Assembly: GCA_902520835.1 (NCBI GenBank)
Contig: CABYPD010000002.1
Span: 1 to 64,000, forward strand
Length of the DNA: 64,000 nucleotides
From: an uncultured Bacteroidota bacterium
GTDB lineage: Bacteria; Bacteroidota; Bacteroidia; Flavobacteriales; Flavobacteriaceae
Direction: 5' to 3'
The number at the start of each line of letters is the position of its first letter. Within the stretch, counting starts at the first letter, position 1. Shown piece by piece: positions 11,014-19,275 of this stretch. The notes under the pieces are model-generated. The model had not been told where the DNA came from and searched no databases. It was given only the letters and a program-made list of their open reading frames with translations. A program made the position numbers and the translations under genes.

Positions 11014-11077
11014 GTTTATAATATTGATAATTTTGTGGTAATAAAATTATTAAATTATTAAAATAAAAATATTATTA

Positions 11078-11091
11078 CGAAAACATTTTCG
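11078..11091. promoter_or_regulatory. Palindromic operator candidate 2 upstream of susC
   Basis: CGAAAACATTTTCG is a near-perfect palindrome, broken only at the centre, almost identical to site 1 and centred 77 bases from it, close to a whole number of helical turns. It sits one base beyond the stop codon of the upstream sulfatase. Two copies at this spacing suggest cooperative or looping binding. Confidence 0.6.
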
Positions 11092-11092
11092 T

Positions 11093-12478
11093 TTAATAAT
11101 GGGAATGCATGTAAGCGTTAGACTTAATTTTATTTTTCAAATTGTCTGGCACCTTAGTCCATTCAGTTTCTTTATCCAATGGATGCAATGTTGGTTTTAT
11201 TAGTGGCATTTTATTATTTACTAAAAAATCATTTTGTTTTAACATCCAACTTTTTAATTCTTTTTTAAGTTTTACAAGAACATTTCTAAACCTTTTCTCA
11301 TTGATAAGGTTATTCATTTCGTAGGGATCATTGATTAAATCATATAATTCTTCATGTGGTTTATTTTTAAATGATTGAGCTCCGATTTTTATGAATGCAT
11401 TTTTTATAGAATCCATACCTAAATTTTTTTCATGAATGTCATATGAATTATAGTTTATTATGTATTTATATTTACTATCTCTAATTGATCTTGAAGGAAA
11501 AATTTTTGCGTTTCTAACATTTTGCCTTGTGGATATTCCATATGTATATTTTCGTTTATTAGTAGCCCCTTTCAATGAACTTAAAAAGCTATATCCATCA
11601 AGATTTTTGGGAATTTTATTTCCTGTGGATTCTACTATTGTTGGTAGTATGTCAACTAAATTTATCAAATCACCATTCTTTGAGCCTGCCTTAACAACTT
11701 TTGGCCATCTAATAATTAAAGGGATTTTTAATCCAACCTCATCAACTGACCATTTACCCCTTAAACCCCCATCAGAAGCGTATATAAACAATATATTTTC
11801 ATCTTTTTCATTAATTTCAATAAAATCTAAAATTTCATTTAACTGGTTATTATCATAAACAATATTTTGATAATAGCCTTTTTCATTATTTAAACGATAT
11901 TTTTTTGAATAAGGATTATCATAAATATCACTATCCTTAAATTCATTTCTTGTTGGAAAAGGCCCATGAGGATAGTCTGATGCAATAAACAAACAATAAG
12001 GTTTTTTTGCATTTTTTATATAGTTTTTGATTTTACTCATTGGTAATAATTTCCCCTGATTTTTAAAATATTTGGACCAATTAAATACCGAACTTGGGTT
12101 TACATGGCTTTTTCCTGCTAGCACTACTTCATATCCGAATGACTGCAAATAATCATTAATATCAACTGTGTTTTCCTTGACTGGTAAATGATTTGCATAA
12201 CAACCATTTTTTATTGGATACAATCCTGTATAAATTTGAGACCTACTAGGTGCACAAATTGCTTGAGTTGTATATGCATTCTCAAATGTCATTCCCTCAA
12301 GAGCCAAACGATTAATTGGGCTGGATGGAACAAGATTATTACCATAAACATTATGATCTATTTGATCCTTATCATCCGATAAATAAAAAATAATATTTGG
12401 TGGATTTTTATCATGTGTTTCATCATGGATAAAAAATAAAAAAATGAATAAAAAAGTTTTGAAAAATAAGTTGATCAC
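11093..12478 (-). CDS. S1-family sulfatase (heparan N-sulfatase-like), non-ATG start
   Basis: Exported type I sulfatase of about 461 residues. The formylglycine cysteine lies in CAPSR followed by SQIYTGLYP, and the metal site begins at YLSDDKDQ. SDGGLRGKW is the later metal-binding stretch. The frame opens with a TTG at 12484, but that codon lies inside a good -7 promoter element, so GTG at 12478 is chosen; the signal peptide survives either way. It precedes susC across the operator-bearing gap and probably belongs to the same utilisation locus. Layout resembles sulfamidase-like members; the substrate is not known. Confidence 0.88.
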   Translation of the reverse strand: MINLFFKTFLFIFLFFIHDETHDKNPPNIIFYLSDDKDQIDHNVYGNNLVPSSPINRLALEGMTFENAYTTQAICAPSRSQIYTGLYPIKNGCYANHLPVKENTVDINDYLQSFGYEVVLAGKSHVNPSSVFNWSKYFKNQGKLLPMSKIKNYIKNAKKPYCLFIASDYPHGPFPTRNEFKDSDIYDNPYSKKYRLNNEKGYYQNIVYDNNQLNEILDFIEINEKDENILFIYASDGGLRGKWSVDEVGLKIPLIIRWPKVVKAGSKNGDLINLVDILPTIVESTGNKIPKNLDGYSFLSSLKGATNKRKYTYGISTRQNVRNAKIFPSRSIRDSKYKYIINYNSYDIHEKNLGMDSIKNAFIKIGAQSFKNKPHEELYDLINDPYEMNNLINEKRFRNVLVKLKKELKSWMLKQNDFLVNNKMPLIKPTLHPLDKETEWTKVPDNLKNKIKSNAYMHSHY

Positions 12479-12481
12479 AAT

Positions 12482-12513
12482 CAAACTTAACTTAATTCAA
12501 CATAGTAATCAAA
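12482..12513 (-). promoter_or_regulatory. Promoter of the sulfatase at 11093-12478
   Basis: On the minus strand TTTG (12510-12513), a 20-base spacer and TAAGTTTG (12482-12489) match the Bacteroidota -33/-7 consensus exactly. The -7 element ends 3 bases before the GTG start, predicting a leaderless mRNA. Confidence 0.6.
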
Positions 12514-12518
12514 AAAAA

Positions 12519-12548
12519 TTGTCTAGAATTTTTATTTATTTAAATTTG
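12519..12548 (+). promoter_or_regulatory. Promoter of tRNA-Arg
   Basis: TTG at 12519-12521, a 19-base spacer and TAAATTTG at 12541-12548 match the Bacteroidota housekeeping promoter. The tRNA begins 12 bases after the -7 element. It stands back to back with the sulfatase promoter. Confidence 0.65.
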
Positions 12549-12560
12549 CCAACAATATTA

Positions 12561-12634
12561 GGTCGCGTAGCTCAGCTGGATAGAGCATCTGCCTTCTAAG
12601 CAGACGGTCGCACGTTCGAATCGTGCCGCGATCA
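12561..12634 (+). tRNA. tRNA-Arg (anticodon TCT)
   Basis: A 74-base cloverleaf. The acceptor GGTCGCG pairs with CGCGATC (one G:T), the anticodon stem TCTGC/GCAGA encloses the loop CTTCTAA with TCT, and the T arm GCACG/CGTGC encloses TTCGAAT. The discriminator is A and CCA is not encoded. It separates the polysaccharide locus from the GH20 operon. Confidence 0.97.
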
Positions 12635-12639
12635 CATAA

Positions 12640-12668
12640 ACCCCAACAAAATGTTGGGGTTTTTTTTT
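12640..12668 (+). terminator. Rho-independent terminator after tRNA-Arg
   Basis: ACCCCAACA pairs perfectly with TGTTGGGGT across a 3-base loop, followed by a run of nine T. It is 5 bases after the tRNA. Confidence 0.93.
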
Positions 12669-12707
12669 CCTCTAATATTTATTAACTTCAAATAAACTAG
12701 ACAACTA

Positions 12708-14750
12708 ATGAAATATTTTATCAAAGTATCTTTACTAATCAGCTTTTTTTGTTCATGTAAAAACAATAAAATACAAGAAAGTTTTGTTTTACTGCCAGAC
12801 GTCAAGAATATTGAATTCAATGGAGAATCATCTTCACTTGATCATGATTCTGAATACATTTTTCACTCAGAAAGCAATAATGACATTCCTGTCTTGTTAG
12901 ACAATTCATTAAAATTGATTAAAGGTGATTTTAACAATAATAACTTATCATTTAAAATTAATAATGATTTAGATATTCCAGCAGAGGGATATTATTTAAA
13001 TATTTCTAAAAATAGTATAGATATTACAGCTAAGGATGAAGCTGGGCTTTTTTATTCTTTTAACTCATTAAGACAGTTAATTACTGACTCAAAAGATCAA
13101 AATATTAATTTACCTGTTGTTAAAATTAAAGACTATCCCTCATTAAAATATAGATCAGTTCATATTGATGTAAAACATCATACTGAAAAAAAGGATTATT
13201 ATTTTAAATTAATTGATGAATTAGCTTCAATTAAAATAAATGGAATAATTATAGAGTTTGAAGACAAGCTTGGGTATGAAAGAAGACCAACAATTGCTGC
13301 TCCCGACAGTTATTCAATTTCATGGTGGAAAAGCTTAAGCGAATATGCAAATGAGAGAAATATTAAAATAAGTCCTCTAATTCAAGGTTTAGGACATGCT
13401 TCTTTTATTTTAAAGCATGATAAATACAAAAATTTAAGAGATATACCTAATGATGATTGGGCTTTTAACCCACTTAATCCTAAAACTTATGATGTTCAGT
13501 TTGATTTATATAAAGATGCGATTGATGCTACTCCACATGGTCAATTCCTGCATGTTGGAGGAGATGAGGTAAAAGTGGTTGATAGAGACGGAAAAAAAGG
13601 ATTTGAACTAAACTTAATTTGGTTAAATAAGGTTTCTGAGTTTGCAAAACAAAATAATAGAATCCCAATTTTCTGGGATGACATGTATCTAAAACATGGA
13701 GGAGTGTGGATGGTTACAAGAAATACAAAACTAACAAAAGAAAAAGTAGATAGTATTTGGATTGACAAACAGGAAAAATTAACAGAATATCTTGATAATT
13801 TCCCAAAAAATTGCATTTATATGAGATGGAATTATTTTTCTCCTTGGGCTGAGGGAAATCTTAAGACTATAGATTGGTACAAACAAAATAATCTTAAAGC
13901 AATGGGCGCTACTGCAGGTCAAACAAGATGGATATTAATGCCACAAGACTATGGTAATATTGAAAGAATAAAATCTTTTGCATTGTCTTCTTTTGAAAAA
14001 GACTTGGATGGTTTATTATTAACATTATGGGATGATGACTCACCACATTTTGAGTTATATAAAAGAGGGATTTATGCTTTTGCTAATTATACATGGAATG
14101 GTAATGATTTGAGTCTGGAAGAATTTAAAAATAAATTTAATCATAGGTTCTTTTCTCCTTATGTGAAAAATAATACCAATTTTATAGACGACCTTGATAA
14201 TCCAGTTAGAGATTGGGCTAATTTATTTGTTAAGGAAAAACAGCATAGAAATAGAATAAGTAAAAACAAAAATGCTATTGAAACGCACATCATAGAACTT
14301 CCCAGCTTTGAAAATAAAGGGAAATGGTTAGAATTAAATGCAGAAAAAATTAAAAAAGCCAAAAATCACTCTCAAAACCTTGTAAAAATATTAAAAAACA
14401 TTCAAGAATTAAAAACAAAAACAATTAGAAATAACTATGCCTTAGATGTATATGAGCAAGTTACTAAACTAACTAAATTTAGCTATGATGCTTTTTTAAC
14501 ATTGGAGAATTTAGATAAAGAAGAAGTTTCAATTAATGAAGTGCTTAAATTAAATCAAAAATTTTTTGATGTAAGAAAAGAATTTGAAGATGTTTACTCA
14601 AAAACTAGAAACATAAACAAGCATAACAGTTATATTCTGGATCAAGATGGTCATAACCATACTGCTAATCAATCTTTAAATATGGATTGGCAATTTATTG
14701 CCGAATTAAAGTTATTTGAAAAAATTAAACTTACTTATGAAAAAAATTAG
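12708..14750 (+). CDS. GH20-family beta-N-acetylhexosaminidase-like lipoprotein
   Basis: A 680-residue exported protein with a lipoprotein signal (FFCSCKNN). The N-terminal GH20b-like domain runs to about residue 130, then a TIM barrel with HVGGDEV: Asp286 and Glu287 are the GH20 catalytic pair, His282 precedes them. LTLWDDDSPHFELY near 440 completes the barrel, followed by a helical C-terminal region with coiled-coil character. GH20 enzymes cleave terminal GlcNAc or GalNAc by substrate-assisted catalysis. It leads an operon with DUF1080 and two oxidoreductases. The actual sugar is not established; some GH20 relatives act on sulfated or unusual hexosaminides. Confidence 0.88.
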   Translation: MKYFIKVSLLISFFCSCKNNKIQESFVLLPDVKNIEFNGESSSLDHDSEYIFHSESNNDIPVLLDNSLKLIKGDFNNNNLSFKINNDLDIPAEGYYLNISKNSIDITAKDEAGLFYSFNSLRQLITDSKDQNINLPVVKIKDYPSLKYRSVHIDVKHHTEKKDYYFKLIDELASIKINGIIIEFEDKLGYERRPTIAAPDSYSISWWKSLSEYANERNIKISPLIQGLGHASFILKHDKYKNLRDIPNDDWAFNPLNPKTYDVQFDLYKDAIDATPHGQFLHVGGDEVKVVDRDGKKGFELNLIWLNKVSEFAKQNNRIPIFWDDMYLKHGGVWMVTRNTKLTKEKVDSIWIDKQEKLTEYLDNFPKNCIYMRWNYFSPWAEGNLKTIDWYKQNNLKAMGATAGQTRWILMPQDYGNIERIKSFALSSFEKDLDGLLLTLWDDDSPHFELYKRGIYAFANYTWNGNDLSLEEFKNKFNHRFFSPYVKNNTNFIDDLDNPVRDWANLFVKEKQHRNRISKNKNAIETHIIELPSFENKGKWLELNAEKIKKAKNHSQNLVKILKNIQELKTKTIRNNYALDVYEQVTKLTKFSYDAFLTLENLDKEEVSINEVLKLNQKFFDVRKEFEDVYSKTRNINKHNSYILDQDGHNHTANQSLNMDWQFIAELKLFEKIKLTYEKN

Positions 14751-15447
14751 ATACTGTATATTTTATTTTCTAATCTTGGTTTTTTTAGGTTGCAATTCTT
14801 CAAAAAACCCAAATTGGATATACATGTTTGATGGAAAAACAACTGAAGGATGGAGAGGATATAACAATAAAACAATACCAGAAAAATGGAAAGTAATAGA
14901 TGGTAACTTAACATTTGATACTGAATTAAAATTAGAGGAAGACTGGGATGGTGGAAATGATATCATATACTACAAAGAAGAATTTGACAATTTTGAATTA
15001 TATCTTGAGTGGAAACTTCCAAAAGGTGGAAATAGCGGAATTTTTTATCATGTTCAAGAAGGTTATAATGCTCCACACATGATATCTCCAGAATACCAGA
15101 TTCTCGATGATGATGGGTGGGAAGAAATAAATAATGCTAAACTTATGAATTGGCAAAAAGCTGGAGCTAATTACGGAATGCACGAGCCTAATGGCTCAAA
15201 GAAACTAAATCCATTTGATCAATGGAATAGTTCCAGAATTATATATAAAAATAAAAATGTAGAACATTGGTTAAATGGAAAACTTATTTTATCTTTTGAA
15301 GAAGATTCAGAGGAATGGAATAATTTGAAGAACTCCGATGTATTTGAAGACAAACCAGACTATGGAAAGTTTAAAAAAGGATACATTGCTTTACAGGATC
15401 ATGATACTCCAATTTGGTTTAGAAACATAAGAATAAAAAAATTATAG
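14737..15447 (+). CDS. DUF1080 lipoprotein, putative 3-keto-glycoside hydrolase
   Basis: About 236 residues. The start at 14737 is preferred over 14716 because it gives a clean lipoprotein signal (MKKIRYC to FLGCNSS) and overlaps the GH20 end by only 14 bases. The body is a DUF1080 (PF06439) concanavalin-like fold with MFDGKTTEGWRGY, NSGIFYHVQEG and the final IWFRNIRIKKL. Members of this family have been shown to cleave 3-keto-glycosides made by Gfo/Idh/MocA oxidoreductases, and two such oxidoreductases follow here. Function is therefore a family- and context-based inference. Confidence 0.87.
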   Translation: MKKIRYCIFYFLILVFLGCNSSKNPNWIYMFDGKTTEGWRGYNNKTIPEKWKVIDGNLTFDTELKLEEDWDGGNDIIYYKEEFDNFELYLEWKLPKGGNSGIFYHVQEGYNAPHMISPEYQILDDDGWEEINNAKLMNWQKAGANYGMHEPNGSKKLNPFDQWNSSRIIYKNKNVEHWLNGKLILSFEEDSEEWNNLKNSDVFEDKPDYGKFKKGYIALQDHDTPIWFRNIRIKKL

Positions 15448-15448
15448 T

Positions 15449-16795
15449 ATGTTAGACAGAAGAAAATTTATAAAAAATACATCTGTGCTTAGTACCTTGC
15501 CTTTTTTACCAAATTTTAATTTTTTTAAAACAACTAAAAAATTTATAAGAACAGCACATATAGGTGTTGGTGGTATGGGTAAATCTGATTTAAAGGACAC
15601 AGCATCTCATAAAAATGTTAAAGTAGTAGCGCTATGCGATGTGGACTCAAACGCACTTGAAGAAGCTGGAAAACTTTTTCCTGATGCAAAAAAATATAAG
15701 GACTACAGAGTCTTAATTAAAGAGATGTCTGAAGATATAGATGCTGTGATTGTTTCAGCACCTGATCATACACATGCACCGGCTTCAATTCTTGCAATGG
15801 AAAACAATAAGCATGTTTATTGTCAAAAGCCTCTTACTAATTATGTTTCAGAGTCTAGGGAAATGAAAAGATTAGCGGAAGAAAAAAACCTAATAACTCA
15901 GATGGGGATTCAAGTTCATTCATTTTACGATTATAAATTAGCTACGCTCCTGATTCAATCTGGTTTAATAGGTAAGGTCAGTAAAGTAAGAGCATGGTCT
16001 CCAAAGAATTGGGGCTATGATGGACCCAAACATACTGGTGCTGATGACATTCCCCAAAACCTTGATTGGAACTTGTGGCTTGGGACAGCACAGTCAAGAC
16101 CCTACAAAGAAAAAATATATCATCCTGCAATGTGGAGAAAAATAGAAGATTTTGGATGTGGTACATTGGGAGATATGGGAGTTCATATCTTTGACACACC
16201 CTACAATGCCTTACAATTAGATGTTCCACTTACCATAAAAAATAAGTGCAGAAAGTACAATAGTTATGCTTTTCCTGAAAAAAATTTCGTTGAATATGAT
16301 TTTCCTGGAACTAAATACACAACTGAAAAATTAAAGTGGATATGGGAAGATGGAAAAGGAGCCCCTAGGAGACATAAAGATTTAAAATTACCAAATAACG
16401 ATAAGCTTCCTCTTCAGGGGGCAATGTTTATAGGTGAAAATGGTAAAAAGCTTCTTCTACCACACTTTATGGAATTACCTAGGTTTATAGAAAATGATGA
16501 ATATAAAGATTTTGATGTATCAACTTTTGTCACAAATAATCAGCTGAGCAAGATTCCTGTAAGAGATTACGATGGTGAATCACATTTACATTATCATCAA
16601 TTTATAGATGCATGCTTAGGTAAAGATAAATGTACGGCACCTTTTTCTTACTCTGCAAAATTAACAGAAACAATTCTTTTAGGCGTAATTGCTGGTAGAT
16701 TTCCTGGAAAAACTTTAAATTGGGATAGTTCAACCGCTAAATTTAGAGAGACTGAGGCAAACAAATATTTAAGTTCAAAATATAGAAATTTTTAA
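15449..16795 (+). CDS. Tat-exported Gfo/Idh/MocA-family oxidoreductase 1
   Basis: A 448-residue NAD(P)-dependent sugar oxidoreductase. RRKFIK at the N-terminus is a Tat signal, so it folds with cofactor and is exported. The Rossmann motif is HIGVGGMGKSD (about 38-47). The EKP motif appears as QKP at 126-128, a variant common in exported members. GDMGVHIFD carries the likely catalytic His. It starts one base after the DUF1080 stop. Periplasmic oxidation of a sugar hydroxyl (possibly C3) fits the neighbour; the specific substrate is unknown. Confidence 0.88.
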   Translation: MLDRRKFIKNTSVLSTLPFLPNFNFFKTTKKFIRTAHIGVGGMGKSDLKDTASHKNVKVVALCDVDSNALEEAGKLFPDAKKYKDYRVLIKEMSEDIDAVIVSAPDHTHAPASILAMENNKHVYCQKPLTNYVSESREMKRLAEEKNLITQMGIQVHSFYDYKLATLLIQSGLIGKVSKVRAWSPKNWGYDGPKHTGADDIPQNLDWNLWLGTAQSRPYKEKIYHPAMWRKIEDFGCGTLGDMGVHIFDTPYNALQLDVPLTIKNKCRKYNSYAFPEKNFVEYDFPGTKYTTEKLKWIWEDGKGAPRRHKDLKLPNNDKLPLQGAMFIGENGKKLLLPHFMELPRFIENDEYKDFDVSTFVTNNQLSKIPVRDYDGESHLHYHQFIDACLGKDKCTAPFSYSAKLTETILLGVIAGRFPGKTLNWDSSTAKFRETEANKYLSSKYRNF

Positions 16796-16798
16796 ATA

Positions 16799-18196
16799 AT
16801 GAATAATTTAAATAGAAGAAGTTTTTTAAAATCATCATCAATTTTGGCAGGAGCTACATTAATAACTCCTACCCTACTTAGCTGTCATAACCCAAACTCA
16901 AAACTAAATATAGCAGTAATTGGTGTTGGAGGAAGAGGCAGAGCAAACTGGAATCCTGTATTAGAAACCGAGAACATTGTTGCAATGTGTGACGTAGATG
17001 ATAAAACTGCAAAAAAAGGTTATGATAGAATTATTGAAGTTAGTCCTACAGTTAAAAAATATAAAGACTTCAGAGTTATGTTTGATGAAATGCATAAACA
17101 AATTGATGCAGTAATCATAAGCACACCTGATCACACACATTTTGCTGCTGCAATGATAGCTATGGAAATGGGAAAGCATGTATACATAGAGAAGCCATTA
17201 GCTCATAGTGTTTGGGAATGTAGAACATTGAAAAAAGCTGCAAACTATTACAATATTGTTTCCCAAATGGGTAACCAGGGTCACACAACAAACGGAATAA
17301 GATTAATAAAAGAATGGTACGAAGCTGGTATTCTTGGTGAAGTTGAGGAAATTCATGCTTGGATTGGTGGATACAACTTTGGAAAGGGGCACTATTTTGA
17401 TCTTCCTGAAAATTTTCCCCCTCCTGAAAATGAAATTCCTGATCATTTAAATTGGGATCTTTGGTTAGGACCTAGAGAAAACAGAGATTATAACTCAATT
17501 TATGCTCCGAGATCATGGAGAGGTTTTTTTGACTTTGGTAATGGGAAATTAGGAGATTGGTCATGCCACACTCTTGATGGTCCATTTTGGGCGATGGATT
17601 TAGGTATGCCAACTGAGGTCGATTCATATGTTGAGAACAGGTTTAATGAACATCATTTTGTCTCTGAAAAATCTATTGTAACTTATAAGTTTCCAAAAAA
17701 TGATAAAAGAAATGGAGTAACATTAAAATGGTTTGAAGGTATTCCACCTCAAAATGACCCGTATTGGGCAGCTGAAGAGTTAAAAGCTTGGGGAAAGGAA
17801 CTACCAACTTGGGGCGGAATGATAATGCGAGGCTCTAAAAGATCACTCTACACACATGGTAGACCAAATACTCCTGAATTATTAGTTTCAGAAAATGAAT
17901 GGAATGATATTCAAAAAAGTCTCCCTGAGCAAACAATTCCTAGGTTGAAATGGGGAGATGAAACACCTGTTCAAGAATGGATTGATGCCATAAAAAATGA
18001 TTACTTACCTGAGTCAAACTTTAACTACTCTGCTGATCTGACTGAGATGGCACTCATTGGCACTCTTTCCCAAAGATTTGGGGCAAGAATTATTTATGAT
18101 ACAGAAAATATGAAAATCACAAACCGACCTGATATTGATTCTTACATAAAAGAAACTGTAAGGGAAGGGTGGGAATATGGAAACTCATTAGTTTAG
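16799..18196 (+). CDS. Tat-exported Gfo/Idh/MocA-family oxidoreductase 2 (probable lipoprotein)
   Basis: A 465-residue relative of the preceding enzyme. NRRSFLK is a Tat signal and TLLSC (Cys29) looks like a lipobox, so it may be membrane-anchored. IGVGGRGRAN binds NAD(P), EKP is intact at 131-133, and GDWSCHTLD holds the likely catalytic His. The two paralogues differ in EKP versus QKP, suggesting different substrates or opposite directions of one redox cycle. It is 3 bases after the first and ends by overlapping the convergent DUF3089 gene by 9 bases. Confidence 0.88.
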   Translation: MNNLNRRSFLKSSSILAGATLITPTLLSCHNPNSKLNIAVIGVGGRGRANWNPVLETENIVAMCDVDDKTAKKGYDRIIEVSPTVKKYKDFRVMFDEMHKQIDAVIISTPDHTHFAAAMIAMEMGKHVYIEKPLAHSVWECRTLKKAANYYNIVSQMGNQGHTTNGIRLIKEWYEAGILGEVEEIHAWIGGYNFGKGHYFDLPENFPPPENEIPDHLNWDLWLGPRENRDYNSIYAPRSWRGFFDFGNGKLGDWSCHTLDGPFWAMDLGMPTEVDSYVENRFNEHHFVSEKSIVTYKFPKNDKRNGVTLKWFEGIPPQNDPYWAAEELKAWGKELPTWGGMIMRGSKRSLYTHGRPNTPELLVSENEWNDIQKSLPEQTIPRLKWGDETPVQEWIDAIKNDYLPESNFNYSADLTEMALIGTLSQRFGARIIYDTENMKITNRPDIDSYIKETVREGWEYGNSLV

Positions 18197-19255
18197 TTTT
18201 CTAAAGAAACTTTGTGTTCTTTTTATTGCATTTTGTCTTATATCTTCCCAAAAAATATTGATATCCCCTTTATGATAATCTTTTAAAAATGATACAATAA
18301 TTGATCTTGGAAAACCCATTTTTGGGGTTTTAATATTTATACCTTCATCAATTGATTCGATAAGTACAGCACCTGAAAAAACTTTCTGATTAAGCCATAA
18401 AAAGCCCTTATGATCATTATAATCCTTACTTATGTAATTATTCCAAGTAATTGGATTTGATACTTGGGCATCTTTTAAATATAATCTTTCTATTGTAAGA
18501 TCATATTTACTTTCATTTTTTAAGATTTTAAATGTGTTCCATGTCAAATAACCGCCTGTTTCTTCTTCTGATTCCATTAACTTTAAATCAAAAAAATCAT
18601 TTTCTTTAATTATCGCTCCAGGCAAATAAGCAGCAATTAATTTTTTTTGAAGTTCTTTCCCGTCAAAAAACTCTTTTAAAAGTTTAACTAAGTGACCTGA
18701 ACCCTGACTATGTCCTGCAATGATTATTGGTTTTCCATTATTAAACTTTTGAAGATAAACTTCAAATGATTTTTTAATATCCTCATATGCCAAATTATAT
18801 GCATCTCGTCCTCCGTTATCCCAATATCTTTCATCAAAAACTCTAAAATGGGCTTGCCTGTAGTTAGGTGAATATAAATTCCCAGCATCCATCCAAGCAG
18901 TTGCTTGATATTTTATGGAAGATTGCATTAGAATTTCAGAAAAATTATCATCATCCACACTAGTATTCCAAGATTCATTTCTTTTATCAGAAAACAGAGT
19001 TGGTACAACAAAAAAAACATCTGCTTTCAAAAGATTATTATTTTTAGACAGGAAAGTGTATTTATCTTGATTTTTTTCTGGATGAACCAACCAATTTGAT
19101 AAAGATTCGTAATTTGGTTTTACAGGTGATAATGAATAATCAAAATTTTTGGTCTTATAATCAACAATATTATTGGATTCTTTCAATAACCCACAAGAGT
19201 TAATAAAAAAAGTGATCAATATAATGCCATAAATTTTACTAAATTTAAAGATCAT
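18188..19255 (-). CDS. DUF3089 alpha/beta-hydrolase-like lipoprotein
   Basis: A 355-residue exported protein with lipobox NSC (Cys21). It carries a serine-hydrolase elbow GHSQG with Ser183 and the family landmarks FFVVPTLF and AHFRVFDERYW, matching DUF3089 (PF11288). An esterase or lipase role is plausible but the substrate is unknown. Its start is only 20 bases from the divergent gene at 19276, and an exact TAATTTTG -7 element ends 5 bases before its ATG. The 3-prime end overlaps the oxidoreductase operon convergently. Confidence 0.85.
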   Translation of the reverse strand: MIFKFSKIYGIILITFFINSCGLLKESNNIVDYKTKNFDYSLSPVKPNYESLSNWLVHPEKNQDKYTFLSKNNNLLKADVFFVVPTLFSDKRNESWNTSVDDDNFSEILMQSSIKYQATAWMDAGNLYSPNYRQAHFRVFDERYWDNGGRDAYNLAYEDIKKSFEVYLQKFNNGKPIIIAGHSQGSGHLVKLLKEFFDGKELQKKLIAAYLPGAIIKENDFFDLKLMESEEETGGYLTWNTFKILKNESKYDLTIERLYLKDAQVSNPITWNNYISKDYNDHKGFLWLNQKVFSGAVLIESIDEGINIKTPKMGFPRSIIVSFLKDYHKGDINIFWEDIRQNAIKRTQSFFRKLN

Positions 19256-19260
19256 GAATT

Positions 19261-19268
19261 CAAAATTA
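19261..19268 (-). promoter_or_regulatory. -7 element of the DUF3089 gene
   Basis: TAATTTTG on the minus strand matches TAnnTTTG exactly and ends 5 bases before the ATG at 19255. No clear -33 TTG is visible at 19-21 bases. It predicts a leaderless message. Confidence 0.4.
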
Positions 19269-19275
19269 TATACAT

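Noticed and set aside
11460-11858. Plus-strand 132-residue frame inside the sulfatase
   Set aside because: Antisense shadow of a clear sulfatase gene with no recognisable domain.
15449-18196. GH109 assignment of the two oxidoreductases
   Set aside because: Both have the Tat signal and Rossmann fold of GH109, but EKP/QKP and the C-terminal pattern fit general exported Gfo/Idh/MocA enzymes better.
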